DNA of 64,000 bases. It comes from Oerskovia turbata. GTDB taxonomy: Bacteria; Actinomycetota; Actinomycetes; Actinomycetales; Cellulomonadaceae. The notes under the pieces were generated by a model. The model was given only the letters and a program-made list of their open reading frames with translations. It was not told where the DNA came from and ran no database searches. Where the stretch lies: contig NZ_JOFV01000005.1 of NCBI RefSeq assembly GCF_000718325.1, positions 1 through 64,000 on the forward strand, in the 5' to 3' direction. Positions within the stretch are counted from its first letter, which is position 1. Each line of letters starts with the position of its first letter. Shown one piece after another: positions 39,041 through 49,531 of this stretch. A program made the position numbers and the translations under genes.

Positions 39041-42000
39041 ATGCCAGCACCTGCCCCCAGGCGGTCCTCCGGACCGCGCCGCACCACAGCCTCCGTCGCG
39101 GCGATATCGGTCGCACTGACCGGGCTGACCGGATTCACGGCCGTCGCCAACGCGGCGACAGGAACGGCGGCGACCGCCGCTGCGGCACGCACGTTCGCGC
39201 TCGTCGGCAGCCTCCAGGACGAGGCCGGCTGCGCGGCCGACTGGGACCCGGCCTGCGCCGCGACCGAGCTCGCCCCGACCGGTGCCGACGGCGTCTACGC
39301 GGCCGACCTCACGGTGCCCGCGGGCACCTACGAGTACAAGGTCGCCGTGAACGACTCGTGGGACGAGGCGTACGGCCTGAACGGTGGCGCGGACGACATC
39401 CCGCTCGTCGTCGGCGGCCCCACGACCCTGCGCTTCACGTTCGACGACGTCGCCAAGCACGTCTCGCTCGCGCCCGTCGGGCTCGGGGGAGCCTACGAGG
39501 CGATCGACGCGCCGATCGTGACCCCGCCCGTGCGCCAGCCGGGCTCGGACGAGCAGTTCTACTTCGTCATGACGGACCGCTTCGCGGACGGGGACCCGAC
39601 CAACAACGAGGCCGGCATCGAGGGCGGTGCGCTGCACTCGGGCTACGACCCCACGAACAAGGGCTTCTACCAGGGTGGCGACATCCAGGGCCTGCGCGAC
39701 CAGCTCGACTACATCGAGGGGCTCGGGACCACCGCGATCTGGCTCACGCCGTCGTTCAAGAACAACCCGGTCCAGGGCGAGGGCGAGAACGCCTCGGCGG
39801 GCTATCACGGCTACTGGGTCACGGACTTCACGCAGATCGACCCGCACCTGGGGACCAACGCCGAGCTCGAGGCGCTCATCGACGAGGCGCACGCCAAGGG
39901 CATCAAGGTCTACTTCGACATCATCACCAACCACACGGCCGACATCATCGACAACGAGCAGAAGCAGTACTCGTACGTCGACCAGGCGACCACGCCCTAC
40001 AAGGATGCGGCGGGCAACCCGTTCGACCCGGCCGACCACGCGGGCAAGGACACCTTCCCCGCGACGGACGCCGCGACGTCGTTCCCCTACACGCCCGTGG
40101 TCGCCGAGGACGCGAAGGACGCCAAGGTCCCCGCGTGGCTCAACGACACGACGCTCTACCACAATCGCGGGAACTCGACGTGGTCCGGCGAGTCCGTGAC
40201 CTACGGCGACTTCGACGGCCTGGACGACCTCATGACCGAGAACCCGCGCGTCGTCGACGGGTTCGTCGACGTCTACCAGGGCTGGGTCGACCTCGGCATC
40301 GACGGCTTCCGCATCGATACGGTCAAGCACGTGAACTTCGAGTTCTGGGAGACCTGGACCACCGAGGTCCTCGACTACGCCCACTCGAAGGGCAAGGACG
40401 ACTTCTTCATGTTCGGCGAGATCTACGACGCCGACGCCGCCAAGCTCTCGCCGTACGTCCGCAGGACCGACATGAGCTCGGTCCTGGACTTCGCGTTCCA
40501 GTCCTCGGCCGCGAGCTTCGCGAGCGGCAACAGCGCCAAGGGACTGTCCCAGCTCTTCGCGAGCGACGACATGTACACGACGCCCGACTCCTCGGCCTCG
40601 GCGCTGCCGACCTTCCTCGGCAACCACGACATGGGCCGCATCGGGTACCTGCTCCAGACCACGGGCGACGCGCAGCGTCGTGACGAGCTCGCGCACGACC
40701 TCATGTACCTCACGCGCGGCCAGCCGGTCGTCTACTACGGCGACGAGCAGGGCTTCGCGGGCGTGGGCGACGGCAAGGACAAGAACGCACGGCAGTCGCT
40801 GTTCGCGACCCAGGTCGGCGAGTACGCGGACCAGCAGCTCGTCACGGGCGAGACCGCGGGCAGCCAGGACCGCTACGACACGACGTCGCCGCTCTACACG
40901 CACATCGCCGAGCTCGCCGCGCTGCGCGCCGAGAACCCGGCCCTCGCCACGGGCGCCCAGATCGAGCGCTACACCGACTCGGGCGCGGGCGTCTACGCGT
41001 TCTCGCGCGTGGACCGGTCCGAGAAGGTCGAGCACCTCGTGGGGCTCAACAACTCGACCGCGGCCAGGACGGTCAGCCTCACGACGCTCACGCCGGGCGC
41101 GACCTACGCGCCGCTCCGTGGCGGCGAGCCCGTCACGGCGGGAGCCGACGGCACGGTCTCGCTCACGGTCCCGGCCCTGGGCTCGGTCGTCCTGAAGGCC
41201 GACCGCACGGTCGGCGTCGAGTCCTCGGGTGACGTGTCGGTCACGGTCCCGTCCGCGGGGGCGGGCCTCACCGGGGTCGCCCCGGTCAGCGCCGACGTCG
41301 ACGACGCCGCGTGGTCCGAGACCAGCTTCGCGTGGCGCGTCGTCGGGTCGGACGAGTGGCAAGGTCTCGGCACGGCCGAGGACACCTCGCCGCGCGTCTT
41401 CCACGACGTGAGCGACCTGGCGAAGGGCACGCTCGTCGAGTACCGCGCCGTGACGGTCGACGCCGACGGCGACCGCGCCGCGGCCTCGACGTTCGCGAGC
41501 GTGGGGAACTCGGTCAGCGGGAACGAGGAGGTCGAGCCCCCGACGGACATCGACCTCGTGACCGTCCCCGGCAGCCACAACTCCGAGATGGGCTGCGCGG
41601 GCGACTGGGCTCCCGGCTGCGAGGCCGCCAAGCTCACCCAGCGCGCCGACGGCGTCTACGCGGGCACGTTCGACGTCCCGGCCGGGACGTACGAGTACAA
41701 GGTCGCGATCAACGGTTCGTGGGACCTCAACTACGGCGTGGGCGGTGCGAAGGACGGCTCCAACGCGACCTACACGACGGCGGGCGGCCCCGTGACCTTC
41801 TACTGGGACCCGGTCTCGCACGACTTCTCGAGCACCGCGCAGGGACCGATCGTCACGGTCGCGGGATCGTTCCAGGACCAGCTCGGCTGCTCGGCCGCGT
41901 GGTCCCCGGACTGCCTGGGCTCGTGGCTGCGCGACCCGGACGGTGACGGCGTCTACACGTTCACGACGTCCGCGCTCGCCACGGGCGCCTACGAGGGCAA

Positions 42001-45000
42001 GGTCACGCACGGCATGAGCTGGGCCGAGAACTACGGCGTCGGTGGCGTCAAGGACGGCCAGAACTACTCGTTCAGCGCGTCCGAGGGCAAGGCCGTGACG
42101 TTCTCCTACGTCCTGGCGACGCACGTCCTGACGATCGAGGTCGCGGACCCGCCGCTGCCCGGCACAGGCCAGCAGGCCGCGCACTGGGTGAGCAAGGACC
42201 TGGTCGCGTGGCCGCGCGAGCTCCTCGCCGGGGCGGACCCGGCGACGCCGGGCTGGACGCTCCACGCGGCGCCGACGGGCGGCCTGAGCGTCGCCGACGG
42301 CGCGGTCGTCGCTCCGGAGGGGGCGTCGTCGTACTCCCTGGTCCTGGACCCGGCAGGCCTGCCCGACGACGTCGCGGCCGACTTCCCGGCCCTCGCCGAC
42401 GCGGTGGCCCTGCGGGTCACGGGCGCCGACGGTGCGCCGATCTCCGTCGACGCGGCGACCACTGCGCTCACGGGTCAGCTCCTCGTCGCCCAGCGGGGCG
42501 GCACCGCGGCGGACGCTCCGCTCACCGCGGCGACCGGCGTCCAGCTCCCCGGCGTCCTGGACGACCTGTTCGCGCAGGACGCCGCGGACCGCACGCTCGG
42601 CGCGAGCATCTACACCAACGGCAAGTGGGCGTCGTTCGCGCTGTGGGCCCCCACGGCGAAGAGCGTCACGCTCCTCGCGTGGCCCGGCACGGGGGACGCC
42701 GCGGACCTGAAGAACGAGGACGCCCGGCGGTTCCCCGCCGAGCGTCAGTCGGACGGGACGTGGACGGTCGACGGCAAGGACGCCGACAAGAAGTTCGGCT
42801 GGGTCGGTGCCCGGTACCTCTACGAGGTCGAGGTCTTCGTCCCGTCGACGGGCACGGTCGAGACCAACGTCGTGACCGACCCGTACTCGCTGGGGCTCAC
42901 GCTCAACTCGACGCACTCGGTCGTGGTGGACCTCGGCGCGAAGAGCACGCAACCGAAGGTGTGGAAGGAGACCAAGGCTCCCGTCGTGGAGCGGGCCGTC
43001 GACCAGACGATCTACGAGCTGCACGTCCGGGACTTCTCGATCGCCGACACCACGGTGCCGGCCGCCAAGCGCGGCACCTACCTCGCGTTCGGTGAGAAGG
43101 CCTCGGCCGGCATGAAGCACCTCGGAGAGCTCGCCGACGCGGGCCTGACGACGGTGCACCTGCTGCCGACGTTCGACATCGCGACGATCCCTGAAGACCC
43201 TGCGGACCGGGCCACAACAGGAGACCTGAGCGGCTTCGCGCCCGACGGCACAGAGCAGCAGGCGGCCGTGTCCGCGATCCAGGGCACGGACGGCTTCAAC
43301 TGGGGCTACGACCCGCTGCACTTCTCCACGCCCGAGGGTTCCTACGCCGTCGACGCCGAGGGGGCCGCGCGGGTCGCGGAGTTCCGCACCATGGTCGGGG
43401 CGCTGCACCAGACCGGTCTCCAGGTCGTCCTCGACCAGGTGTTCAACCACACCGCAGCCAGCGGCCAGGACCCCCAGAGCGTGCTCGACAAGGTCGTGCC
43501 CGGCTACTACCACCGCCAGAACACGACCACCGGCGCGGTCGAGACCAGCACATGCTGCCAGAACCTCGCGACCGAGCACGCCATGACGGGCAAGCTCATG
43601 GTCGACTCGGTCGTCACATGGGCCCGCGACTACAAGGTCGACGGCTTCCGCTTCGACCTCATGGGGCACCACTCGAAGCAGAACATGCTCGACGTCCGGG
43701 CCGCGCTCGACGAGCTCACGCTGACGAAGGACGGCGTGGACGGCAAGGCCGTGTACCTGTACGGCGAGGGCTGGAACTTCGGCGAGGTCGCGGACAACGC
43801 CCTGTTCGAGCAGGCCACGCAGGGTCAGCTCGGCGGCACGGGCATCGGGACGTTCTCCGACCGCCTGCGCGACGCGGTCCACGGCGGGTCTCCCGTCGAC
43901 GGCGCCTCGACGTTCACGCAGGGCTTCGGCACGGGCCTCGCGACCGACCCGAACGGGCAGCCCGCCCGAGCGGGGGAGCCGGGGAGCGTGAACGACGGGT
44001 CTCCCGACGAGCTCGCAGCGCTGGGCCACGAGACGGACCTGGTCCGCCTGGGCCTCGCGGGCAACCTGCGCAGCTTCACGTTCACGACCTCGACGGGCGA
44101 GACCCGGCGGGGCGACGAGATCGACTACCGGGGTGCGCCCGCGGGCTACGCGGACTCGCCCGAGGAGATCATCAGCTATGTCGACGCGCACGACAACGAG
44201 ACGCTGTTCGACCTGCTGACCCTCAAGCTGCCGGCGGACACGTCGATGGCCGACCGGGTGCGCATGAACAACGTCTCGCTCGCTACGACGGCCCTGTCGC
44301 AGACACCGTCGCTGTGGCACGCGGGCACCGACCTGCTCCGTTCCAAGTCGCTCGACCGCAACAGCTACGACTCGGGCGACTGGTTCAACGCGATCGACTG
44401 GACCGGGACCGACAACGGGTTCGGCAAGGGCCTGCCGCTGGCCGCCGACAACGAGGACAAGTGGCCGCTCATGGCGCCGCTGCTCGCGAACCCTGCGCTC
44501 AAGCCGACCGCGCAGGACATCGAGACGGCGTCCGGCAACGCGACCGACCTGCTGCGGCTGCGCTCCTCGACGGACCTGTTCCGCCTGGGCAGCGCCGAGC
44601 TCATCAACAAGAAGGTCACGTTCCCCGACGCGGGGACCGGCCAGGCGCCCGGGGTGATCGTCATGAGCATCGACGACACGGTCGGCACGGACGTGGACGA
44701 GGAGCTCGACGGCGCGCTCGTCGTCTTCAACGCCTCGCCCGAGCCGGTCACGCAGACGGTCGCGGGCCTGGTGGGCCGCGAGTTCGCGCTCTCGCCGGTC
44801 CAGGCCGACGGTCACGACGACGTGGTCAAGGCGACGACGTGGGACGCCGCGACCGGTACCGTCACGGTCCCGGCACGCACGGTCGCGGTGCTCGTCGAGC
44901 CCCGCGCCGCGAAGGTCGAGCTCACCGCCACGGCGCGCACCCAGTGTGCCGCGGGCCGGGCGACCGTCACGGTCGTCGCCGTCAACGCGGGCGCGGTCCC

Positions 45001-45202
45001 CGCGACGGTCAGGGTCGAGACGCCGTTCGGCGCCAAGACCTTCACCGGGGTGCTGCCGGGCAGGTCCGCCCAGCAGACGTTCGCGACCCGCCAGGCGCAG
45101 GTCCCCGCCGCGACGGCCACGGTCACGGGCACGGCGACGATCGACGGCAAGGAGGTCCGGACGCCGTACGCCGCCGAGTACGCGGCCCGCGACTGCTCCT
45201 AG
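39041..45202 (+). CDS. Secreted bifunctional amylopullulanase with two GH13 domains
   Basis: 2053 residues, exported by a signal peptide (residues 1-39, ending TAVANA). An X25-type starch-binding module (about 50-140) leads into an alpha-amylase-like GH13 domain with D426 (GFRIDTVKH), E460 (MFGEIYD) and D530 (LGNHDMG). Two more X25 modules follow (about 845-945 and 945-1040). The second GH13 half is a type I pullulanase with its NWGYDP motif, D1539 (GFRFDLMGH), E1576 (LYGEGWNF) and D1718 (DAHDNET). The last 95 residues form a small beta-domain with two cysteines and no cell-wall anchor. It should cut alpha-1,4 and alpha-1,6 bonds in starch and pullulan. GGGAG precedes ATG 39041. Confidence 0.92.
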   Translation: MPAPAPRRSSGPRRTTASVAAISVALTGLTGFTAVANAATGTAATAAAARTFALVGSLQDEAGCAADWDPACAATELAPTGADGVYAADLTVPAGTYEYKVAVNDSWDEAYGLNGGADDIPLVVGGPTTLRFTFDDVAKHVSLAPVGLGGAYEAIDAPIVTPPVRQPGSDEQFYFVMTDRFADGDPTNNEAGIEGGALHSGYDPTNKGFYQGGDIQGLRDQLDYIEGLGTTAIWLTPSFKNNPVQGEGENASAGYHGYWVTDFTQIDPHLGTNAELEALIDEAHAKGIKVYFDIITNHTADIIDNEQKQYSYVDQATTPYKDAAGNPFDPADHAGKDTFPATDAATSFPYTPVVAEDAKDAKVPAWLNDTTLYHNRGNSTWSGESVTYGDFDGLDDLMTENPRVVDGFVDVYQGWVDLGIDGFRIDTVKHVNFEFWETWTTEVLDYAHSKGKDDFFMFGEIYDADAAKLSPYVRRTDMSSVLDFAFQSSAASFASGNSAKGLSQLFASDDMYTTPDSSASALPTFLGNHDMGRIGYLLQTTGDAQRRDELAHDLMYLTRGQPVVYYGDEQGFAGVGDGKDKNARQSLFATQVGEYADQQLVTGETAGSQDRYDTTSPLYTHIAELAALRAENPALATGAQIERYTDSGAGVYAFSRVDRSEKVEHLVGLNNSTAARTVSLTTLTPGATYAPLRGGEPVTAGADGTVSLTVPALGSVVLKADRTVGVESSGDVSVTVPSAGAGLTGVAPVSADVDDAAWSETSFAWRVVGSDEWQGLGTAEDTSPRVFHDVSDLAKGTLVEYRAVTVDADGDRAAASTFASVGNSVSGNEEVEPPTDIDLVTVPGSHNSEMGCAGDWAPGCEAAKLTQRADGVYAGTFDVPAGTYEYKVAINGSWDLNYGVGGAKDGSNATYTTAGGPVTFYWDPVSHDFSSTAQGPIVTVAGSFQDQLGCSAAWSPDCLGSWLRDPDGDGVYTFTTSALATGAYEGKVTHGMSWAENYGVGGVKDGQNYSFSASEGKAVTFSYVLATHVLTIEVADPPLPGTGQQAAHWVSKDLVAWPRELLAGADPATPGWTLHAAPTGGLSVADGAVVAPEGASSYSLVLDPAGLPDDVAADFPALADAVALRVTGADGAPISVDAATTALTGQLLVAQRGGTAADAPLTAATGVQLPGVLDDLFAQDAADRTLGASIYTNGKWASFALWAPTAKSVTLLAWPGTGDAADLKNEDARRFPAERQSDGTWTVDGKDADKKFGWVGARYLYEVEVFVPSTGTVETNVVTDPYSLGLTLNSTHSVVVDLGAKSTQPKVWKETKAPVVERAVDQTIYELHVRDFSIADTTVPAAKRGTYLAFGEKASAGMKHLGELADAGLTTVHLLPTFDIATIPEDPADRATTGDLSGFAPDGTEQQAAVSAIQGTDGFNWGYDPLHFSTPEGSYAVDAEGAARVAEFRTMVGALHQTGLQVVLDQVFNHTAASGQDPQSVLDKVVPGYYHRQNTTTGAVETSTCCQNLATEHAMTGKLMVDSVVTWARDYKVDGFRFDLMGHHSKQNMLDVRAALDELTLTKDGVDGKAVYLYGEGWNFGEVADNALFEQATQGQLGGTGIGTFSDRLRDAVHGGSPVDGASTFTQGFGTGLATDPNGQPARAGEPGSVNDGSPDELAALGHETDLVRLGLAGNLRSFTFTTSTGETRRGDEIDYRGAPAGYADSPEEIISYVDAHDNETLFDLLTLKLPADTSMADRVRMNNVSLATTALSQTPSLWHAGTDLLRSKSLDRNSYDSGDWFNAIDWTGTDNGFGKGLPLAADNEDKWPLMAPLLANPALKPTAQDIETASGNATDLLRLRSSTDLFRLGSAELINKKVTFPDAGTGQAPGVIVMSIDDTVGTDVDEELDGALVVFNASPEPVTQTVAGLVGREFALSPVQADGHDDVVKATTWDAATGTVTVPARTVAVLVEPRAAKVELTATARTQCAAGRATVTVVAVNAGAVPATVRVETPFGAKTFTGVLPGRSAQQTFATRQAQVPAATATVTGTATIDGKEVRTPYAAEYAARDCS

Positions 45203-45215
45203 CCTCCCCACAGAT

Positions 45216-45280
45216 CCGCTGAGTGCGGAGTTCTTGCGAGACACGCCGGGCGTGTCTCGCAAGGACTCCGCACTCAGCGG
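45216..45280. repeat. Long hairpin, class with CCGCTGAGTGCGGAG arms
   Basis: Arms 45216-45247 and 45249-45280 are 32 bases long and match at 31; the odd pair is U.G in plus-strand RNA. The outer part CCGCTGAGTGCGGAGT is shared with the hairpins at 62559-62623 and, in part, 47849-47907. It lies between convergent genes and can end both transcripts. Confidence 0.85.
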
Positions 45281-45291
45281 TGTCGCTCAGG

Positions 45292-46275
45292 TCAGGCTGC
45301 GTCCAGACGGGTCCGTACCTCCTCGTCGAGGTCCAGGTCCGCCGCCCCGAGCAGCTCGTCGAGCTGCGCGACGCTGCTCGGCCCGATCACCGGGACGACC
45401 GGCACGGGCCCGCCGAGCAGCCACGCGAGCGCGACCTGGTTGGGCGTCGCGCCGATCTGCCGCGCGACGTCGTGCAGCACGCGTCGTCGCTCGAGCGACG
45501 TCGGGTGCCCGTAGCCGTCCCACAGCTCCTTGTCGTCACGCACCATGGCACCCTGCAGCAGCGGGGAGTAGGCCGTGACCGCGAGGGGCGGGCGCTCGTC
45601 GGTCCCCGTCGAGCGCGCATAGTCGAGCAGCTCGGGCGACGCCCAGTTGTGCCGGTCCGGGTCGGGGGTCGGGTAGAGGTAGCTGAGCTGCTCCTGAACC
45701 AGCCCGTAGGGCGCGACCCCCTGGCGCAGCGCCTCCTCGCGCGCCTCGACCACGCGCCACAGCGCGACGTTCGAGATCCCCGAGATCCCGACGGCGCCCT
45801 CGGCCTGGAGCTTGCCGAACGCCCCGACGGTCTCCGCGAGCGGGGTGTCGAGGTCGTCGACGTGCCCGTAGAGGACGTCGAGCCGGTCGACGCCCAGGTG
45901 CCGCAGGCTCTCGTACGCCTCCCACGCGACGGTCTCCGCGCCCAGACCCTGGAAGTTGGTCGGGGGAGTGTTGGACAGCGGCAGGGCGGGGTCCTTCTTG
46001 GCCGCGCCGAGCTTGGTCGCGATGCGCACGTCCCCGCGCGCGCCGCGGCTCGTGAGCCAGCGGTTGATCAGGTCCTCGCTGTCGCGGCCGTGGCCGCCCG
46101 CCCAGTAGCTGTAGTTGTTGGCCGTGTCGAGGAACGTCCCTCCGGCCTCGACGTAGCGGTCGAGGATCGCGAACGACGTCTCCTCGTCCGTCAGCGTGCC
46201 CATGTTCATGGTGCCGAGGCACAGCGTGCTGACGTCGAACGACGTCCGGCCGTCGCCGAGGGTGCGGTAGCGCAT
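45292..46275 (-). CDS. Aldo/keto reductase
   Basis: A 327-residue TIM-barrel NADPH-dependent oxidoreductase. The catalytic set is seen as Asp and Tyr in FLDTANNYSYWAGG, Lys in RIATKLG and His in VLYGHVDD. The C-terminal cofactor region ends with VPVIGPSSVAQLDELLGA. GGAG lies about eight bases before ATG 46275. It is divergent from a MocR-type PLP-dependent regulator across 80 bases, which suggests it is that regulator's target. A pyridoxal reductase role would fit such a pairing but is only a guess; sugars or other carbonyls are possible. Confidence 0.87.
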   Translation of the reverse strand: MRYRTLGDGRTSFDVSTLCLGTMNMGTLTDEETSFAILDRYVEAGGTFLDTANNYSYWAGGHGRDSEDLINRWLTSRGARGDVRIATKLGAAKKDPALPLSNTPPTNFQGLGAETVAWEAYESLRHLGVDRLDVLYGHVDDLDTPLAETVGAFGKLQAEGAVGISGISNVALWRVVEAREEALRQGVAPYGLVQEQLSYLYPTPDPDRHNWASPELLDYARSTGTDERPPLAVTAYSPLLQGAMVRDDKELWDGYGHPTSLERRRVLHDVARQIGATPNQVALAWLLGGPVPVVPVIGPSSVAQLDELLGAADLDLDEEVRTRLDAA

Positions 46276-46355
46276 GGTGGTCTCCTGCGAAGAGTGCTGC
46301 TGGTTGACGGTCTCCACGCTAGGAGTCGAGCGGCCTGGGTGTACGGTCCATTGAC

Positions 46356-47852
46356 ATGGCACCTGACCAGACCAATTCGTCGCGCGGGCGCGCGCTGCCC
46401 GCCCCGGGCCCGACGGCGGCACTCGCCTGGGAGACGGTCCTCGACCTGGGCGCGGGGCCCGGACCGCTCCACAGGCGGCTCGAGGACGCGGTGCGCGAGG
46501 CCGTCCTCGCGGGCCGGGTGCCACCGGGGGCCGCGTTGCCCCCGAGCCGCGTGCTCGCCGACACCCTGGGCGTCTCGCGCTGGGTCGTGACCGAGGCCTA
46601 CGGGCAGCTCGTCGCCGAGGGGTTCCTCGAGTCCCGGACAGGGTCGGGGACCCGGGTGCCGCTCACGGCCCGGACCGGCGCCCGGGCGACCCGCACCCGG
46701 ACGGGAGCGACGCCGTCGGGCAGGGGAGGACCGCCCGCCCCGCGGGCGCGCTACGACCTGGGGCCCGGCGTGCCCGACCTGCGGCACGTACCGCGCGCCG
46801 CCTGGGTCCGCGCGCTGCGCGAAGCCCTCGCCGAGGCGCCCGACGCGGACCTCGCGGCCCCCGACCCCACCGGCCATCCCGCGACGCGGGCGGCGCTCGC
46901 GGACTACCTCGCCCGCGCCCGGCACGTGCGTGCGGGCGGGAGCGACGTCGTCGTGACGCACGGCGCCGACGACGCCATGCGGCGCGTCGCGGCGGCGCTC
47001 CACCGGGCCGGGCACCGGGCCCTGCTCGTCGAGGACCCGAGCTGGCCGCGCCTGCGCGAGACCGCAGCGGCCGCCGGGCTCACGCCCGTCCCGGTCCCGG
47101 TCGACGGCGACGGGATCGACGTCGACGCGCTCCTCGCCACGGCAGGCCGGACCGGTGCGCGCGCCGTGCTCGTGACCCCTGCCCACCAGTTCCCCACAGG
47201 CGCGGCCCTCTCGCCCGCGCGGCGTGAGGCACTCGTCCGGTGGGCGCGCGACGTCGACGGGCTGGTCGTCGAGGACGACTACGACGCCGAGTTCCGCTAC
47301 GACCGCCGGCCCGTGGCCGCGATGCAGGGACTCGCGCCCGACCGCGTGGTGCTGCTGGGCTCGCTGAGCAAGACGCTGTCGCCCGCGTTCGGGCTCGGCT
47401 GGGCGGTGCTGCCGCCCGGATGGCGGGACACCGTGGTCGACCGGGGCGGGGCGGGACCGTCGACGCTCGACCAGCTCGCGCTCGCGCGGTTCGTGACGTC
47501 AGGAGCGTACGAACGGCACCTGCGCGCGGCGCGGGGGCGGTTCCGACGGCGCCGGGAGGTGCTCGTCGAGGCGCTCGAGTCGGAGCTGCCCGGGACGGTC
47601 GTCACGGGGATCGCCGCAGGCATGCACGCCGTGGTCGCGCTCCCGCCCGGCGTCGCGGCCACGGACGTGGTGCGCGAGGCGGCGCTGCGCGAGGTCAACG
47701 TCGCGGCGATCGAGCGATACCGGGCGACGGCCGCGCCCGCACGCGAGGGCGAGCGCGACCGGCTGGTCGTCGGCTACGGCAACCTCGCCGACGCGCGCGT
47801 CGAGGAAGCCGTGGCGCGGCTCGCGGCGGCGGTGCGGTCCACTCCTCACTGA
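46356..47852 (+). CDS. MocR/GabR-type transcriptional regulator with aminotransferase-like domain
   Basis: A 498-residue fusion of a GntR-type winged helix (residues 35-100, PLHRRLEDAVREAVLAGRVPPG and LADTLGVSRWVVTEAYGQL) and a fold-type I aminotransferase domain. The PLP lysine is in GSLSKTLSPAFG and the cofactor Asp/Tyr in VVEDDYDAEFRYDRRP, so the effector site is intact. Such proteins sense PLP or an amine-PLP adduct. Near its start, the minus strand carries two similar runs, CAATGGACCGTAC (46341-46353) and AATTGGTCTGGTC (46365-46377), possible direct-repeat operators. Confidence 0.88.
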   Translation: MAPDQTNSSRGRALPAPGPTAALAWETVLDLGAGPGPLHRRLEDAVREAVLAGRVPPGAALPPSRVLADTLGVSRWVVTEAYGQLVAEGFLESRTGSGTRVPLTARTGARATRTRTGATPSGRGGPPAPRARYDLGPGVPDLRHVPRAAWVRALREALAEAPDADLAAPDPTGHPATRAALADYLARARHVRAGGSDVVVTHGADDAMRRVAAALHRAGHRALLVEDPSWPRLRETAAAAGLTPVPVPVDGDGIDVDALLATAGRTGARAVLVTPAHQFPTGAALSPARREALVRWARDVDGLVVEDDYDAEFRYDRRPVAAMQGLAPDRVVLLGSLSKTLSPAFGLGWAVLPPGWRDTVVDRGGAGPSTLDQLALARFVTSGAYERHLRAARGRFRRRREVLVEALESELPGTVVTGIAAGMHAVVALPPGVAATDVVREAALREVNVAAIERYRATAAPAREGERDRLVVGYGNLADARVEEAVARLAAAVRSTPH

Positions 47853-47907
47853 GTGCGGGGCTCTTGCGGGGAACGCCCGGCAAGACCCGCGCGTGGTCCG
47901 CACTCAG
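47849..47907. terminator. Imperfect hairpin between convergent genes
   Basis: Outer arms CTGAGTGCGG (47849-47858) and CCGCACTCAG (47898-47907) match the CCGCTGAGTGCGGAG hairpin class. The inner part pairs only in patches (GCGGG with CCCGC). It overlaps the stop codon of the MocR-type gene and looks like a decayed member of the class. Confidence 0.6.
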
Positions 47908-47918
47908 CGCAGGAGGGG

Positions 47919-48818
<900 letters not shown>

Positions 48819-48955
48819 GGTCCCAGGGTAGCCGCGCCGCCACGCGTCCAGGGGCTCCGTCCGTCAGGGGTGGTGGTGAAGGGCTAGGTGAGACGGTCAC
48901 CGTTCCACCCGCGGACGCGCACCGCGGGGCGGTCCGTTTCTGACACGATGGGACC

Positions 48956-49474
48956 ATGACCGACACGCCGATGACCATGGACCTCGTCACGGACGAGCAC
49001 GCGGGGGAGCTCCTCACGCTCCGCCGGGCAGCGTTCGTCACCGAGGCGCAGCTCTACGGGGACCCCAACATCCCCCCGCTGACCCAGACGCTCGCGGAGC
49101 TCAAGACGGACCTCGCGACCCCGGGCGTCATCACGCTCGGTGCGTGGCAGGGGCCGCGCCTGGTGGGGTCGGTGCGCGTGGAGATCGAGGGCGGCAAGGC
49201 CACGCTCGGTCGGCTCGCGGTGGCCCCGGACCTCCAGGGCCGCGGGATCGGCACGCAGATGCTGTTCGCGGTCCTGCCGCACCTTCCTGAGGAGACCACG
49301 GAGATCTGGGTCTTCACGGGCAAGGACTCCAAGCAGAACCTCGAGCTGTACACGCGTCACGGCTACGAGGAGCAGTACGACAAGGCCGCGGGCGATCTCA
49401 CCTACACGTACCTGCGCCGCATCCTGGGCGAGGCCGAGGCACGCAACGCGAGCGACGCCGTCGGGCAGGACTGA
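48956..49474 (+). CDS. GNAT-family N-acetyltransferase
   Basis: 172 residues with the acetyl-CoA-binding motif RLAVAPDLQGRGIGTQML and the C-terminal NLELYTRHGYEEQ strand-helix typical of GCN5-like enzymes. The substrate is unknown. ATG 48956 follows CACGAT by six bases and may be leaderless. It is divergent from purU and ends before a strong terminator. Confidence 0.85.
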   Translation: MTDTPMTMDLVTDEHAGELLTLRRAAFVTEAQLYGDPNIPPLTQTLAELKTDLATPGVITLGAWQGPRLVGSVRVEIEGGKATLGRLAVAPDLQGRGIGTQMLFAVLPHLPEETTEIWVFTGKDSKQNLELYTRHGYEEQYDKAAGDLTYTYLRRILGEAEARNASDAVGQD

Positions 49475-49488
49475 GTCCTTCCGCGTGA

Positions 49489-49527
49489 GAGCGAGGCGCG
49501 TCCCCCGCACGGGGACGCGCCTCGCTC
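49489..49527. terminator. Bidirectional terminator
   Basis: Perfect 17-base arms GAGCGAGGCGCGTCCCC (49489-49505) and its complement (49511-49527), 5-base loop, between convergent acetyltransferase and GH16 genes. Confidence 0.85.
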
Positions 49528-49531
49528 GCGT

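Noticed and set aside
38531..45262. Open frame of more than 2200 codons on the minus strand opposite the amylopullulanase
   Set aside because: It is rich in Arg, Val and Asp with no domain or motif, runs through neighbouring genes, and mirrors the codon pattern of the real plus-strand gene, a common artefact in high-GC DNA.
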